In this document: piece after piece, positions 9,453 through 19,355 of the stretch
Layout: the number at the start of each line of letters is the position of its first letter
Position numbering within the stretch: position 1 is the first letter of the stretch
Origin: Staphylococcus devriesei
GTDB lineage: Bacteria > Bacillota > Bacilli > Staphylococcales > Staphylococcaceae
Direction of reading: 5' to 3'
DNA length: 64,000 nucleotides
Assembly (NCBI RefSeq): GCF_002902625.1
Contig: NZ_PPRG01000035.1
Span: 1 to 64,000 of the forward strand
Notes under the pieces: generated by a model
Told to the model about the DNA's origin: nothing
What the model saw: the letters and a program-made list of their open reading frames with translations, nothing else
Database searches by the model: none
Translations under genes and position numbers: made by a program

Positions 9453-10283
9453 TTATTGTTTAGGCTGTAAAAATTTTTCAATATAAAATGCGGATTCCTC
9501 GATAGATTTATATTCTGTATTAATCACGGTCGCATTTAATTTCTTAAATACTTCTTCAGCGTAAGCCAATTCTTTCTTAATTCGATCCAAGTTATTATAT
9601 CTTGATTCACTTGATAGACCTAATGTTTCTGCGCGATTTTTACGTATATTCGCTATATATTGTGGGCTAGCAGTTAAACCAAATACTTTTAATCCTTTTT
9701 GTTTATACACGTTATCCGGAATTTCAATTTCAGGTACTAATGGAATATTAGCGATTTTATAACCTTTATTTGCTAGATACATACTTAAAGGCGTTTTTGA
9801 AGTACGTGATACACCTACAATCAAGGCGTCCGCTTCTCCTATATCTGTAAAATGTTTACCATCATCGTACTTAACTGAATACTCAATGGCTTCGATACGT
9901 TCGAAGTATTCGTCATTTAATTTACGTAATGCGCCACTTTCCATTAGTGGTTGGTGATGAGTTACCTTTTCAACCATACGGATTAAATCAGACATGTAAT
10001 CGATATAAGGGATGTCGTGTTCTCTCGCATATTCATGTCCTAATGCATTAAAAGATTCCCCTACCAATGTCGTTGCGACAATCGCATGTTGTTCACGTGC
10101 TAAATTTAAAACATTTAGAAATTCATTTTCATTTTTGATGTAAGGAAACTTTTTAATTTCAATATCCGTTAAGTCAGGAAATTGTGTTAGTGTCGCATGA
10201 ATCATTCGTTGTGCTGTTTCACCAATAGAATCAGATACTATAAATAACTTTAAGGCTTGTTCATTAGGTTGAGTTTCGTTCAC
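9453..10283 (-). CDS. Pyruvate, phosphate dikinase regulatory protein (kinase/pyrophosphorylase, DUF299)
   Basis: 276 residues. Proteins of this family inactivate PPDK by ADP-dependent phosphorylation of its catalytic-site threonine and reactivate it by phosphorolysis. The N-terminal LFIVSDSIGETAQRM and the P-loop GVSRTSKTPLS (about residues 155-165) are the two family signatures, followed by KGYKIANIPLVPE. It begins with GTG four bases after the ppdK stop, so the pair is certainly one operon; a GGAGG lies inside the end of ppdK but is a little distant. The adjacent target makes the function assignment firm. Confidence 0.9.
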   Translation of the reverse strand: MNETQPNEQALKLFIVSDSIGETAQRMIHATLTQFPDLTDIEIKKFPYIKNENEFLNVLNLAREQHAIVATTLVGESFNALGHEYAREHDIPYIDYMSDLIRMVEKVTHHQPLMESGALRKLNDEYFERIEAIEYSVKYDDGKHFTDIGEADALIVGVSRTSKTPLSMYLANKGYKIANIPLVPEIEIPDNVYKQKGLKVFGLTASPQYIANIRKNRAETLGLSSESRYNNLDRIKKELAYAEEVFKKLNATVINTEYKSIEESAFYIEKFLQPKQ

Positions 10284-10287
10284 GTTA

Positions 10288-12912
10288 TTACTCGCTTTCC
10301 TCCGCTTGACTCTGAGCTGTTGCTAAAATTGCACCTGGTACACGGAATGGTGAACAAGATACGTAGTCAATCGCTAATTGGTTGAAACGATGGATAGATA
10401 TCGCATCGCCACCTAATTCACCACATACACCTATTTTAATATTAGGGTTCACTTTCTTCGCTTGTTCAACTGCAATTTCAATTAATTTACCAACACCGTC
10501 TTGATCTAGTGTTTGGAATGGGTCAAGCTTCAATATGTTAGTTTCAGTATACACATTTATAAACTTCCCTGCATCATCTCTTGAAAAACCAAATGTTAAT
10601 TGTGTTAAATCGTTAGTACCGAAACTGAAGAAATCACAATGTTCCGCAAGTTCATTTGCGATGAGACATGCACGTGGTGTTTCAATCATTGTGCCGATAA
10701 GATAGTCTACTTTATCGCCTTGTTCTTGTTCCAATTTCTCAATAGTGTGTACGAGTTTTTCTTTTAATGTCGTAAATTCTTCCACTGTTGATACTAATGG
10801 AATCATAATTTCAGGTTGGTAAGCTACGCCGTCTTTTTTAAGTTTTAAGACGCTTTCCATAATCGCTTCCACTTGCATTTCATATAATTCAGGGTACGTG
10901 ATAGCGAGTCGACAACCACGATGGCCTAACATTGGATTCACTTCATGTAAGTCTACAATACGTTTATTCAATACATCTTTAGAGATATTGAGTTGTTTTG
11001 CCACATTTTCAACATCTTCATCAGAATTAGGTAAAAATTCATGTAATGGTGGATCAAGGAGACGTACAATAGTTGGGCGTTCTCCTGAAAGTTTGAAAAT
11101 AGCTTCAAAATCTTCTACTTGATATTTACGGATGTTATTCAAGGCTTCAATACGTTCTTCATACGATGATGATAGGATAAAACGACGCATTTCAACTAAA
11201 CGTTCAGCACCAAAGAACATGTGCTCTGTACGTACTAAGCCGATACCTTTCGCACTAAATTGATAGCCTGCTGAAATATCTTGAGGTGTTTCTGCATTCA
11301 TACGTACATTTAAGCGTGCAATATCTTCAGACCATTCCCTAAATTGGTTAAAGGCTTCACTATGCTCTGCGCTAACCGTTTTGATTTCGCCAATATAGAT
11401 ATCGCCTTTAGAGCCATCAACAGAGATTGTATCACCTTCGTGAAGTTCTCCACCGTTGTAATAAATCGTCTTCGCTACTGTATTAATCTCTAAATCAGAA
11501 CAGCCAGTTACACAACATTTACCCATACCACGCGCTACTACTGCTGCATGCGACGTCATACCACCATGAGTTGTGACGATGGCTTCACTTGCGACCATTC
11601 CTTCAATATCTTCTGGTGATGTTTCTGGGCGCATTAAGATGACTTTCTTTCCTGCCTCTGCTTGTGCTTTAGCATCTTCAGCCGAGAAGACGATTTGACC
11701 TGTAGCCGCCCCAGGACTTGCTGGTAGACCCATTTTAGAAATTTCTGTAGCTTCTTTTAACGCTTCCTCATCAAAATTAGGATGCAGTAATTGATCAATT
11801 GATTTCACATCTACTTTTGTCATTGCTTCTTCTTTAGTAATAACGCCTTCTTCTACTAAATCAACAGCAATTTGAATGGCAGCACGTGCAGTACGCTTAC
11901 CATTACGTGTTTGTAATAAGTACAATTTTCCATTTTCAATCGTAAATTCAATATCTTGCATGTCTTTATAATGTTGTTCTAATTGTTGAGTTACTTCGAC
12001 AAATTCTTTATGAACTTCGGGCATTTGGTCGTTTAATGTTGAAATATCTTTTGGTGTACGAATTCCAGCTACTACATCTTCACCTTGGGCATTTAATAAA
12101 TATTCGCCAAATAATTTACTCTCTCCAGTCACTGGATTACGGGTAAAGGCAACGCCTGTTCCACTATTATCCCCACTATTACCAAAGACCATTTCTTGAA
12201 TATTCACTGCTGTACCAATATCATGTGGAATCTCATTTAAATCACGATAAATTCGCGCACGATCATTGTCCCAAGATTTAAATACTGCTTCAATGACTTC
12301 TTCTAATTGTTTTAACGGTTCTTGTGGAAAAGGTTTATACACTTCTTCTACATAAATTTCTTTAAAACGTTCACAAATTTCTTGTAAACCTTCTGCCGTT
12401 ATTGCAGCGTCATTCTCAAAGTTATGACGTTGTTTATAATCTTCAAAATATGTATCAAATGATTGCATCGGTACGTTATATACAACCTCACCGAACATTT
12501 GTAATAAACGACGATAACAATCATAAGCAAAGCGTGCGTCGCCAGTTTTATCTGCAAGCTTCATCACGTTATCATCATTTAACCCTAAGTTAAGAATAGT
12601 ATCCATCATACCTGGCATCGAAATTTTTGCACCACTACGCACAGATACAAGTAATAAATTGGCATCAGATGAGAATGATTTCCCTGTTCTTTCTGAAAAT
12701 GCTGTAAGATGATCAATCAATTGTGTTTTAACTTCAGTAGACAATGATTTACCTTGACGTAAATATTCAATACACGCCTCTGTCGTAATTGTAAAACCAT
12801 CAGGTACAGGTAAACCTAAACGTTTCATCTCAGAAAGGTTAGCTCCTTTACCTCCTAGTAAATCTTTCATGGACTTCTGTCCTTCATCAAATGCATATAT
12901 GTATTTTGTCAT
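10288..12912 (-). CDS. ppdK: Pyruvate, phosphate dikinase
   Basis: 874 residues, normal PPDK length. It interconverts pyruvate + ATP + Pi and PEP + AMP + PPi, here probably in the direction of PEP for gluconeogenesis. Order of domains: ATP-grasp nucleotide-binding region (GKGANLSEMKRLGLPVPDGF at the N-terminus), the swivelling phosphohistidine domain with GGMTSHAAVVARGMG (about 445-460, His in TSHA next to the regulatory Thr), and the PEP/pyruvate TIM barrel with GTNDLTQ and CGELGGD near the C-terminus. A GAGGTGG site precedes the ATG. The upstream region holds a CcpA cre site and three CcpN-like sites, fitting repression when sugars are present. Confidence 0.96.
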   Translation of the reverse strand: MTKYIYAFDEGQKSMKDLLGGKGANLSEMKRLGLPVPDGFTITTEACIEYLRQGKSLSTEVKTQLIDHLTAFSERTGKSFSSDANLLLVSVRSGAKISMPGMMDTILNLGLNDDNVMKLADKTGDARFAYDCYRRLLQMFGEVVYNVPMQSFDTYFEDYKQRHNFENDAAITAEGLQEICERFKEIYVEEVYKPFPQEPLKQLEEVIEAVFKSWDNDRARIYRDLNEIPHDIGTAVNIQEMVFGNSGDNSGTGVAFTRNPVTGESKLFGEYLLNAQGEDVVAGIRTPKDISTLNDQMPEVHKEFVEVTQQLEQHYKDMQDIEFTIENGKLYLLQTRNGKRTARAAIQIAVDLVEEGVITKEEAMTKVDVKSIDQLLHPNFDEEALKEATEISKMGLPASPGAATGQIVFSAEDAKAQAEAGKKVILMRPETSPEDIEGMVASEAIVTTHGGMTSHAAVVARGMGKCCVTGCSDLEINTVAKTIYYNGGELHEGDTISVDGSKGDIYIGEIKTVSAEHSEAFNQFREWSEDIARLNVRMNAETPQDISAGYQFSAKGIGLVRTEHMFFGAERLVEMRRFILSSSYEERIEALNNIRKYQVEDFEAIFKLSGERPTIVRLLDPPLHEFLPNSDEDVENVAKQLNISKDVLNKRIVDLHEVNPMLGHRGCRLAITYPELYEMQVEAIMESVLKLKKDGVAYQPEIMIPLVSTVEEFTTLKEKLVHTIEKLEQEQGDKVDYLIGTMIETPRACLIANELAEHCDFFSFGTNDLTQLTFGFSRDDAGKFINVYTETNILKLDPFQTLDQDGVGKLIEIAVEQAKKVNPNIKIGVCGELGGDAISIHRFNQLAIDYVSCSPFRVPGAILATAQSQAEESE

Positions 12913-12935
12913 GTTTATACCACCTCTATATTTAT

Positions 12936-12946
12936 TATGTCATACT
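12936..12946 (+). promoter_or_regulatory. CcpN-like site 1 upstream of ppdK
   Basis: TATGTCATACT fits the B. subtilis CcpN consensus as I recall it (TRTGHYATAYW) at every position. It lies 24 bases before the ppdK start. Confidence 0.5.
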
Positions 12947-12959
12947 AATTAATTATGAG

Positions 12960-12970
12960 TATGTCATATA
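12960..12970 (+). promoter_or_regulatory. CcpN-like site 2 upstream of ppdK
   Basis: TATGTCATATA also fits TRTGHYATAYW at every position and starts 24 bases beyond site 1. A third match (TGTGTCATACT) lies at 13090-13100. Confidence 0.5.
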
Positions 12971-13005
12971 GTATGAATAATTACAATCAAAAACTATATT
13001 CATTT

Positions 13006-13020
13006 AGGAAACGTTTACAA
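13006..13020 (-). promoter_or_regulatory. Catabolite-responsive element (cre) upstream of ppdK
   Basis: On the minus strand TTGTAAACGTTTCCT matches the CcpA cre consensus WTGNAANCGNWNNCW at every defined position, about 95 bases before the ppdK start. Confidence 0.65.
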
Positions 13021-13164
13021 AAACGCCATAAATCAGTCATAATTATGCCTTTCAAACACTTCATGCTTTTATATAATCAACAATACAATTGTGTCATACT
13101 ATTTGTCTTCGAAAAGTTTTGAAATTTATTTTAAAGTTATTCTATCCTTTTCCAAAAATAAAAA

Positions 13165-13208
13165 ATCCTCATACATAACTAGAAGTTATTCTAATCATAT
13201 ATGAGGAT
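13165..13208 (-). terminator. Terminator of the acyl-CoA synthetase gene
   Basis: ATCCTCATA and TATGAGGAT form the stem; on the minus strand TTTTTTATTT follows. It begins 16 bases past the stop codon. Confidence 0.8.
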
Positions 13209-13223
13209 GATCAATATGCTTTA

Positions 13224-14819
13224 CTATTTAAAGCCATTTTCTTTATTATATTTTTCACGTTCGGCATCACGCAACTCTACACGACGCGTTTTACCAGAAG
13301 TTGTTTTAGGTAGCGAGTCGATAAATTCAATTGCACGTGGATATTTATATGGTGCAACTTCATTTTTCGCAAAAGCTTGTAATTCTTTTACTAAATCTTC
13401 ATCACCATTATAACCATCTTGTAATACAACGAAAGCTTTAACAATATTACCTCTAATTTCATGTGGGCTAGCTACTACCGCACATTCTTTTACTGCTGAA
13501 TGATTGGTTAAAGCATCTTCAACTTCAAATGGCCCAATTGTATAACCTGAACTGATAATAATGTCATCACGGCGCCCTTCAAACCAGAAGTAACCATCAT
13601 CATCAATATGTGCTAGATCTCCGGTAATATAATAATCACCAGTTTCCGCAGCTTTTGTACGTTCTTCATCTTTGTAATATCCTTTGAAAAGTCCTGGGAA
13701 ATCTAGAGGTAATGCAATGTTCCCTTTCACATTTCTCTCTACTGGATTGCCCTCGTCATCTACTACTGTAGTACCGCTTCCAGGAATTTGTTTACCCATT
13801 GATCCTGGTCTTGGTTCAGTGTCTTTTAAGAAACCAATCAATAATGTACTTTCGGTTTGGCCATAACCATCGCGTACAGTTAAATTAAAGTTCTTACGGA
13901 ATTGTTCTACAACTTCACGGTTCAGTGGTTCGCCAGCTGACACAGCACTATGTAGATGTTCTAAATTATAATCTTGAAGATTACTTAATTTAGCCATCAT
14001 ACGATATTCAGTCGGTGTACAACATAACACGTTAATTTTAAAGTCTTGTAGTAGTGATAAATAGCGTGAAGGATTGAATTTACCATTATAGACAAACGCA
14101 GTAGCGCCTGAACCCATAATTGATAAGAATGGACTCCACACCCATTTTTGCCAACCAGGTGCAGCAGTAGCCCATACTAAGTCATCTTCTCCAATGCATA
14201 GCCAATGTTCAGGTGCCATCTTCATATGAGCAAAGCCCCAGCCATGTGAATGCGTAACAGCCTTTGGATTACCTGTAGTTCCTGATGTATAAGATAAAAT
14301 CGCAATATCATCTCTAGATGTTTTTTCGATTTCAAGCTCATCACTTTGTGTAGCTTTTTCATCTTCAATATTGATCCAACCATCTTCATAGCCGTTGATG
14401 ATAAATTTTGTTAAAGTGTCATACTCTTTAATTCCTTTAAATTCTTCAATAAAGTCGGCCATTGTAATAATAGCGTCAATCTCACCATGTGTAACACGAT
14501 ATTGTAAATCTTTTGTTCTTAACATTTCAGAACTTGGAATAATTGCAATTCCTAATTTCAAAGCGGCAAGATAAAGTTCATACGTCATGATAGCACGAGG
14601 CATCATAATTAAAACTTTATCACCTTTTTTTAATCCATGATTTAGTAAGACATGACCTACTTTATTCGCATTTTTAATTAATTCTGAATATGTAACAGTC
14701 TTCGTTTCGTCTGTTCCGTTTTCATAAATAAGTGCTTGTTTAGTGACATTTGAGGCATGCTTTTCAATTTCAGAAACAATATTATAGGTTTCTGGTGCCA
14801 ATAAGCTTGTATTATCCAT
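13224..14819 (-). CDS. Acyl-CoA synthetase (AMP-forming), medium-chain/acetate type
   Basis: 531 residues of the ANL adenylating family, forming acyl-CoA from a carboxylate, ATP and CoA through an acyl-adenylate. The P-loop-like motif ILSYTSGTTGNPKAVTHS lies near residues 172-190, DGYGQTE near 325, the hinge region YYITGDLAHIDDDGYFWFEGR near 400-420, and the catalytic-lysine motif PKTTSGKTRR close to the C-terminus. It is shorter than true acetyl-CoA synthetase (about 650), closer to medium-chain or methylmalonate-type ligases; the exact acid is uncertain. GGGAG precedes the ATG. A monocistronic unit. Confidence 0.85.
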   Translation of the reverse strand: MDNTSLLAPETYNIVSEIEKHASNVTKQALIYENGTDETKTVTYSELIKNANKVGHVLLNHGLKKGDKVLIMMPRAIMTYELYLAALKLGIAIIPSSEMLRTKDLQYRVTHGEIDAIITMADFIEEFKGIKEYDTLTKFIINGYEDGWINIEDEKATQSDELEIEKTSRDDIAILSYTSGTTGNPKAVTHSHGWGFAHMKMAPEHWLCIGEDDLVWATAAPGWQKWVWSPFLSIMGSGATAFVYNGKFNPSRYLSLLQDFKINVLCCTPTEYRMMAKLSNLQDYNLEHLHSAVSAGEPLNREVVEQFRKNFNLTVRDGYGQTESTLLIGFLKDTEPRPGSMGKQIPGSGTTVVDDEGNPVERNVKGNIALPLDFPGLFKGYYKDEERTKAAETGDYYITGDLAHIDDDGYFWFEGRRDDIIISSGYTIGPFEVEDALTNHSAVKECAVVASPHEIRGNIVKAFVVLQDGYNGDEDLVKELQAFAKNEVAPYKYPRAIEFIDSLPKTTSGKTRRVELRDAEREKYNKENGFK

Positions 14820-14931
14820 TACTATACTCCCTTTCGGTTCTACTTAATTATCATATTATCAAACACTTTAGGACAATGAAATTTAAATCCCTTGAGTAAG
14901 CGTTTTAGTTCTATTTTTCTTGAAAATTAAA

Positions 14932-14980
14932 AAGATTAAGTTCCTAATGTCTAAAATCTACTGACAAGAAACTTAATCTT
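14932..14980 (-). terminator. Terminator of the ABM-fold gene
   Basis: AAGATTAAGTT pairs with AACTTAATCTT, and T-rich sequence (TTTTTAATTTTC) follows on the minus strand, immediately past the stop codon. Confidence 0.75.
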
Positions 14981-14985
14981 AATTG

Positions 14986-15459
14986 TTAAAAAATATGTGC
15001 TAAATCAACTTTAGATTCTAAGCCAGCTAGTTCAATACGTACATTATAAGACAAGTCACGATTCACAATATCGCGATCGACACCTTCTTTAGTACCTCTT
15101 TTTTTATGTGTTTTACTGTAAGCTGTAGAATTCTGCCAATCATAAAAGGCTTGTCGACTTTCCCATAGCGTTAAAATAATATAGTGACGTTCTAATGATT
15201 CAGGGCGTAAAAAGCGTAACGCTTTAAACCCTGGTTCCTCTTGTAAATATTTAGGTCGTTCTAAAAACTTCTTCTCAAATTGATGCTCCATTTCATCATT
15301 AACAAACAAATGATTCAAAACGCAAAAGGAGTCGTTTGATAAGTCGTTAATTGCTTCTAACACGTTATAGTGATGAAGATCATTATTTTTCTTGATAGCT
15401 ATTTCTTGGTCAGTTATTTCTTCAATTACATATGTCTTATAACTGTCATTTAAAATCAT
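14986..15459 (-). CDS. Antibiotic-biosynthesis-monooxygenase (ABM) fold protein
   Basis: 157 residues. The middle and C-terminal part shows the dimeric alpha/beta-barrel ABM pattern: FEKKFLERPKYLQEEPGFKA, then LRFLRPES, HYIILTLWESRQAFYDWQNS and AYSKTHK. Staphylococcal relatives include the TRAP protein and IsdG-type haem-degrading enzymes; overall layout (an N-terminal extension of about 50 residues before the ABM domain) is TRAP-like, but the catalytic Asn/Trp/His set of IsdG cannot be confirmed by eye. No signal peptide. A good GAAGGAAG site precedes the ATG. Function unknown; a stress or cofactor role is inference only. Confidence 0.6.
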   Translation of the reverse strand: MILNDSYKTYVIEEITDQEIAIKKNNDLHHYNVLEAINDLSNDSFCVLNHLFVNDEMEHQFEKKFLERPKYLQEEPGFKALRFLRPESLERHYIILTLWESRQAFYDWQNSTAYSKTHKKRGTKEGVDRDIVNRDLSYNVRIELAGLESKVDLAHIF

Positions 15460-15512
15460 AATTTACTTCCTTCATTTCTAAACTAGCATCAAGCTATCTT
15501 TGATTTTTATAT

Positions 15513-15737
15513 CTATATGTTACTTCGTAGTCGACTTTGTTCATATAATGAAATAGAACGTTTGACGATTTCTAAAAATTCATGATCTAATGTTGGAATT
15601 TTTAAAAAGTAATTTAATATGTTTTCTGAGAAATTCTCATGCTTTGGAAAGTATTGGTCTTGATTAATCCACTGCGTGAGTTCACCTAACGGAGTCTTAT
15701 CACCAATAAAACCTTGCATAAATTCATAAAAACTCAT
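15513..15737 (-). CDS. YozE-like SAM-fold small protein
   Basis: 74 residues from the second of two adjacent ATGs (15737), chosen because GGGGTG is too close to the first (15740). The pattern MSFYEFMQGFIGDKTPLGEL, FPKHENFSENILNYF and a C-terminal YEQSR matches the YozE_SAM_like (DUF1250) family of Firmicutes: a short helical bundle, soluble, of unknown function. It precedes the ABM-fold gene by 53 bases and could be cotranscribed with it. Confidence 0.65.
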   Translation of the reverse strand: MSFYEFMQGFIGDKTPLGELTQWINQDQYFPKHENFSENILNYFLKIPTLDHEFLEIVKRSISLYEQSRLRSNI

Positions 15738-15851
15738 CATCTCACCCCAGTGTCTAGATATATGCTAATACTATCACGATACCTCGCTTAACACTAGTAT
15801 TGAAACTGAGATAGATAAATTGATAACGTCTACCACCTATAATTATATCTA

Positions 15852-17033
15852 TTATTTAGAACTTAAATAATCTAAGACTACCGCACCAACCGCCTCTGCA
15901 GCAACTAACATACTTTTTTCATCGATATTAAATTTTGGATGGTGATGAGGGTATACTTTACCTTCTTGTGGCGCTGCACCTGAGTAAATAAACGTACTTG
16001 GTAATGCTTTAGCGTAGAATGCGAAATCTTCTGATGGTGGTTGTGCCTCACATTCTTCAACGCCTTCGACATCAGCTAAATCTGCATTTTGGATTGTTGT
16101 TGCTACATATTTTGTGAAATCTGGATCATTATACAATGCAGGATAATCTTTACTAAATTCAAAATCACATTTCACGTCGAATGTTTTTTCCAATCCCTCA
16201 ACAATTTGTTGTAGTGCCTCTTCGATACAATCACGTGTGGCATCAGTTAATGCACGCACATCACCTTCTAAGGTTACCTTGTCTTTAATGACATTGAATT
16301 GCCCTTTTCCATCGAAAGAACCAATCGTTACTACACCTGTTTCAAAGGGATTTAAACGACGTGACACAATCGTTTGCGCCGTCGTTACAAAGTTTGCTCC
16401 GGCTACAATAGCATCATTCGCCGTATGTGGAGAAGAACCGTGCCCACCTTCTCCTTGAATAGTCAATTTAAAGTATGAACGGCCAGTTTGAACATTCTCA
16501 GGACGGTAATACACCTTACCAGGCTCCATATTTGTCATGACGTGGGCGCCAAGTACATGGTCTACACCTTCTAACACGCCATCTTCAATCATGCCTTTAG
16601 CACCACCCGGCGGCATTTCTTCTGCAGGTTGATGAATAACGACTACCTTACCATTAAATTGGTCTTTCATCTCAATCAATGTTTCTGCCAAAATTAACAT
16701 ATAAGCGGTATGCGCATCATGACCACATGCGTGCATAACTCCATCATTTTCCGAGGCAAATGAAAGTCCTGTGTCTTCCTGGATAGGTAAAGCATCAAAG
16801 TCTGCGCGAATAGCAATGGTCTTACCAGGTTGTCCGCTATCGATTGTCACTTTAACGCCATTGTCGCCTACATTTGTATCGACAGTACAATCTTTATCTT
16901 TATAGAAGTCAGCAATATATTGAGGCGTCTCAGTTTCTTTAAATGACAATTCCGGATGTTGATGTAAGTGCCTACGTATGTCAATCATACGTTCCTCTTT
17001 ATCTTGTAAACGTTGGACTAAATCTTTAGTCAT
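15852..17033 (-). CDS. M20-family amidohydrolase (HipO/N-acyl amino acid hydrolase type)
   Basis: 393 residues, typical for M20D peptidase-like amidohydrolases that remove acyl groups from N-acyl amino acids (hippurate, N-acetyl-cysteine, N-acetyl-diaminopimelate types). Two-metal motifs are visible: RADFDALPIQEDTG, the hallmark HACGHDAHTAYML, HQPAEEMPPGG, and the dimerisation-domain GEGGHGSSPH. The C-terminal metal ligand region is HHHPKFNIDEKSM. Cytosolic; no signal peptide. An AAGGAG site precedes the ATG. Substrate is not determined by the neighbours, which are the YozE-like gene and betA. Confidence 0.85.
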   Translation of the reverse strand: MTKDLVQRLQDKEERMIDIRRHLHQHPELSFKETETPQYIADFYKDKDCTVDTNVGDNGVKVTIDSGQPGKTIAIRADFDALPIQEDTGLSFASENDGVMHACGHDAHTAYMLILAETLIEMKDQFNGKVVVIHQPAEEMPPGGAKGMIEDGVLEGVDHVLGAHVMTNMEPGKVYYRPENVQTGRSYFKLTIQGEGGHGSSPHTANDAIVAGANFVTTAQTIVSRRLNPFETGVVTIGSFDGKGQFNVIKDKVTLEGDVRALTDATRDCIEEALQQIVEGLEKTFDVKCDFEFSKDYPALYNDPDFTKYVATTIQNADLADVEGVEECEAQPPSEDFAFYAKALPSTFIYSGAAPQEGKVYPHHHPKFNIDEKSMLVAAEAVGAVVLDYLSSK

Positions 17034-17317
17034 GTCTATCCACTCCTTTTGTTATATTATAAGACTTTCACTCTGTCTTATGTTGTTACACACTTTAAAT
17101 ATGAAGTAGATATAGTTAACTTTTTGAATGCATTAAAATGCTATTTAAATTCTTAAAAATGAACACTTCTTGTTATTACCCTAAAAATAGAAGAAAAACA
17201 GAGATTTAATGTTTTTTGAATATAGTTCCGTCCTTCCTCGATAAAGTTAATTAAAAATAGTAAAAGGAATTTTAACGTGAAAGCATTTAAGTTGATTACT
17301 GTTCCGAATGTAAAAAA

Positions 17318-17350
17318 GACTAGAACACTTATAATATAAATGTCCTAGCC
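17318..17350 (-). terminator. Terminator of betA
   Basis: GGCTAGGACATTTATA pairs imperfectly with the facing arm TATAAGTGTTCTAGTC, followed by TTTTTT on the minus strand. The rest of the 17034-17369 spacer has no gene that I can see. Confidence 0.75.
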
Positions 17351-17369
17351 TGGTTATAGCTATACGATA

Positions 17370-19076
17370 TTAATGTTTATAATATGGGTCGAATTCCATA
17401 GCGCCTGCTTTTTCATCGCTCACGCCGTGTTTATAGTAATCTACGTATTGAGGTTCTAATGGTTCTTTACCACGAATAATATCCGCCGCTTTTTCAGCTA
17501 ACATAAGGACAGGCGCATGGATATTACCGTTTGTGGTTCTCGGCATAGCAGATGCATCTACTACACGTAAGTTTTCCATACCGTAAACTTTCATTGTTAA
17601 TGGGTCTACTACTGCCATTGGATCAGAGGCAGGTCCCATTTTCGCACTACATGAAGGGTGTAGCGCAGTTTCGCCATCTTTTCGTACCCAGTCTAAAATT
17701 TCTTCATCTGTTTGTACTGATGGTCCTGGTGAAATTTCTCCGCCGTTAAATGGATCCATAGCATGTTGCGACAAGATATTTCTAGCTACGCGAATCGCTT
17801 CCACCCATTCCTGTTCATCTTCTTTTGTTGATAAATAATTGAAGACAATGCTTGGTTTTTCAAATGGGTCTTTAGATTTAATTTTTAAGCTACCACGTGA
17901 ATTAGAATACATCGGGCCAACGTGCACTTGGTAACCATGAGCAACTGGCGCTTTTTGACCGTCATATCTTACCGCAATTGGTAAGAAGTGGAACATTAAG
18001 TTTGGATAGTCTACTTGATCATTAGATCTTACGAAACCGCCACCTTCAAAGTGGTTAGATGCTGCTGCACCTTTACGCGCAAAGATCCATTGCAAACCAA
18101 TCCATGGCATACGTTTAATATCTAGACTAGGTTGAAGCGATACAGGTTGTTTACATTTATGTTGAATATACACTTCTAGGTGATCTTCAAAGTTCTCACC
18201 TACGCCTGGTAAATGCATACGTGGTTCAATACCTTTAGATTTTAAGAATTCAGCATCACCGATACCTGATAATTGTAATAATTGAGGTGTATTAAATGCT
18301 CCACCAGATAGAATAACTTCGCCAGCTTCTACTGTGTGAAGTTTGCCATTACGTTTGAAAGTAACACCTGTTGCTTTATTACCATCAAAATGAATTTCAG
18401 TGACAAACGCACGTGTTTTAACTGTTAAGTTTTTGCGTCTCATTGCGGGGTGTAAGTAAGCTCTTGAAGCTGACACACGACGTCCATTATGTACTTGGCT
18501 ATCAAAAGGTCCAAAGCCTTCTTGTCTATAACCATTTACGTCTTTCGTTTTATGATAACCAGCTTCAACTCCGGCATCAAAGAATGATTTAAATAAAGGA
18601 TTTGTCGCAGGACCTCGTTTCAATTTAATTGGACCACTATGACCTCTAAATTTATCATAAGGCGCCGCACCATAAGTTTTCTCTAAACGTTTAAAATAAG
18701 GTAAACAGTGAGCGAAGTCCCACGTTTCCATGCCTTCTGGTTCTGCCCATCCTTCATAGTCCATTGGGTTACCACGTTGATAAATCATCCCGTTAATTGA
18801 ACTAGAACCACCAAGCACTTTACCACGTGCATGGTCTACCTTACGCCCCATATGTGGTTCTTCTTCGGTTTCATAAATCCAATCATAAAATTTATTACCT
18901 GATGGGAACATTAATGCAGCTGGCATTTGAATAAATAAATCCCATGGATAATCACTACGTCCTGCTTCTAATACCAATACTTCTTTATCTTTATCTTCTG
19001 ACAAACGATTGCCTAATACAGAACCGGCACTACCGCCACCGATAATGACATAATCGTATGATTTGTTTTCACTCAT
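17370..19076 (-). CDS. betA: Choline dehydrogenase, GMC flavoprotein
   Basis: 568 residues, normal BetA length. It oxidises choline to betaine aldehyde with FAD and is membrane-associated in relatives. The N-terminal FAD motif [20 protein letters not shown], the GMC signature [20 protein letters not shown] (about 85-105) and the second GMC signature [16 protein letters not shown] (about 262-277) are complete. The active-site His region is [10 protein letters not shown] and the C-terminal [17 protein letters not shown]. It lies downstream of betB on the same strand, but a 280-base spacer with a hairpin separates them, so it may be only partly cotranscribed. Confidence 0.95.
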   Translation of the reverse strand: MSENKSYDYVIIGGGSAGSVLGNRLSEDKDKEVLVLEAGRSDYPWDLFIQMPAALMFPSGNKFYDWIYETEEEPHMGRKVDHARGKVLGGSSSINGMIYQRGNPMDYEGWAEPEGMETWDFAHCLPYFKRLEKTYGAAPYDKFRGHSGPIKLKRGPATNPLFKSFFDAGVEAGYHKTKDVNGYRQEGFGPFDSQVHNGRRVSASRAYLHPAMRRKNLTVKTRAFVTEIHFDGNKATGVTFKRNGKLHTVEAGEVILSGGAFNTPQLLQLSGIGDAEFLKSKGIEPRMHLPGVGENFEDHLEVYIQHKCKQPVSLQPSLDIKRMPWIGLQWIFARKGAAASNHFEGGGFVRSNDQVDYPNLMFHFLPIAVRYDGQKAPVAHGYQVHVGPMYSNSRGSLKIKSKDPFEKPSIVFNYLSTKEDEQEWVEAIRVARNILSQHAMDPFNGGEISPGPSVQTDEEILDWVRKDGETALHPSCSAKMGPASDPMAVVDPLTMKVYGMENLRVVDASAMPRTTNGNIHAPVLMLAEKAADIIRGKEPLEPQYVDYYKHGVSDEKAGAMEFDPYYKH

Positions 19077-19159
19077 GTTGAATTCGTCCTCCCTTAAAAA
19101 TGGAATTATGTTTATCTAAAATGTATTTAAGTTCGATACGCTCATATATGATATTTGAA

Positions 19160-19202
19160 AAATGCAGCCTGAGACATCAATTAAATGTTCTGGACTGCAT
19201 TA
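19160..19202 (-). terminator. Hairpin between betB and betA
   Basis: AATGCAG pairs with CTGCATT, with an inner ACAT/ATGT extension; the minus strand continues TTTTTC. It could end part of the betB transcripts before betA. Confidence 0.5.
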
Positions 19203-19355
19203 TATTTGGTAGTAAATGATTGAAATGAACATCCGACAATACTTGACATTGCCTGACATTGTCCATTTTCAATCCATTCTACCGGGATACGAATGCACAA
19301 TCTCTGAACTCATTCTAGATTCCGAATCGCTCCCATAGTTATTAGCATGAAACTT

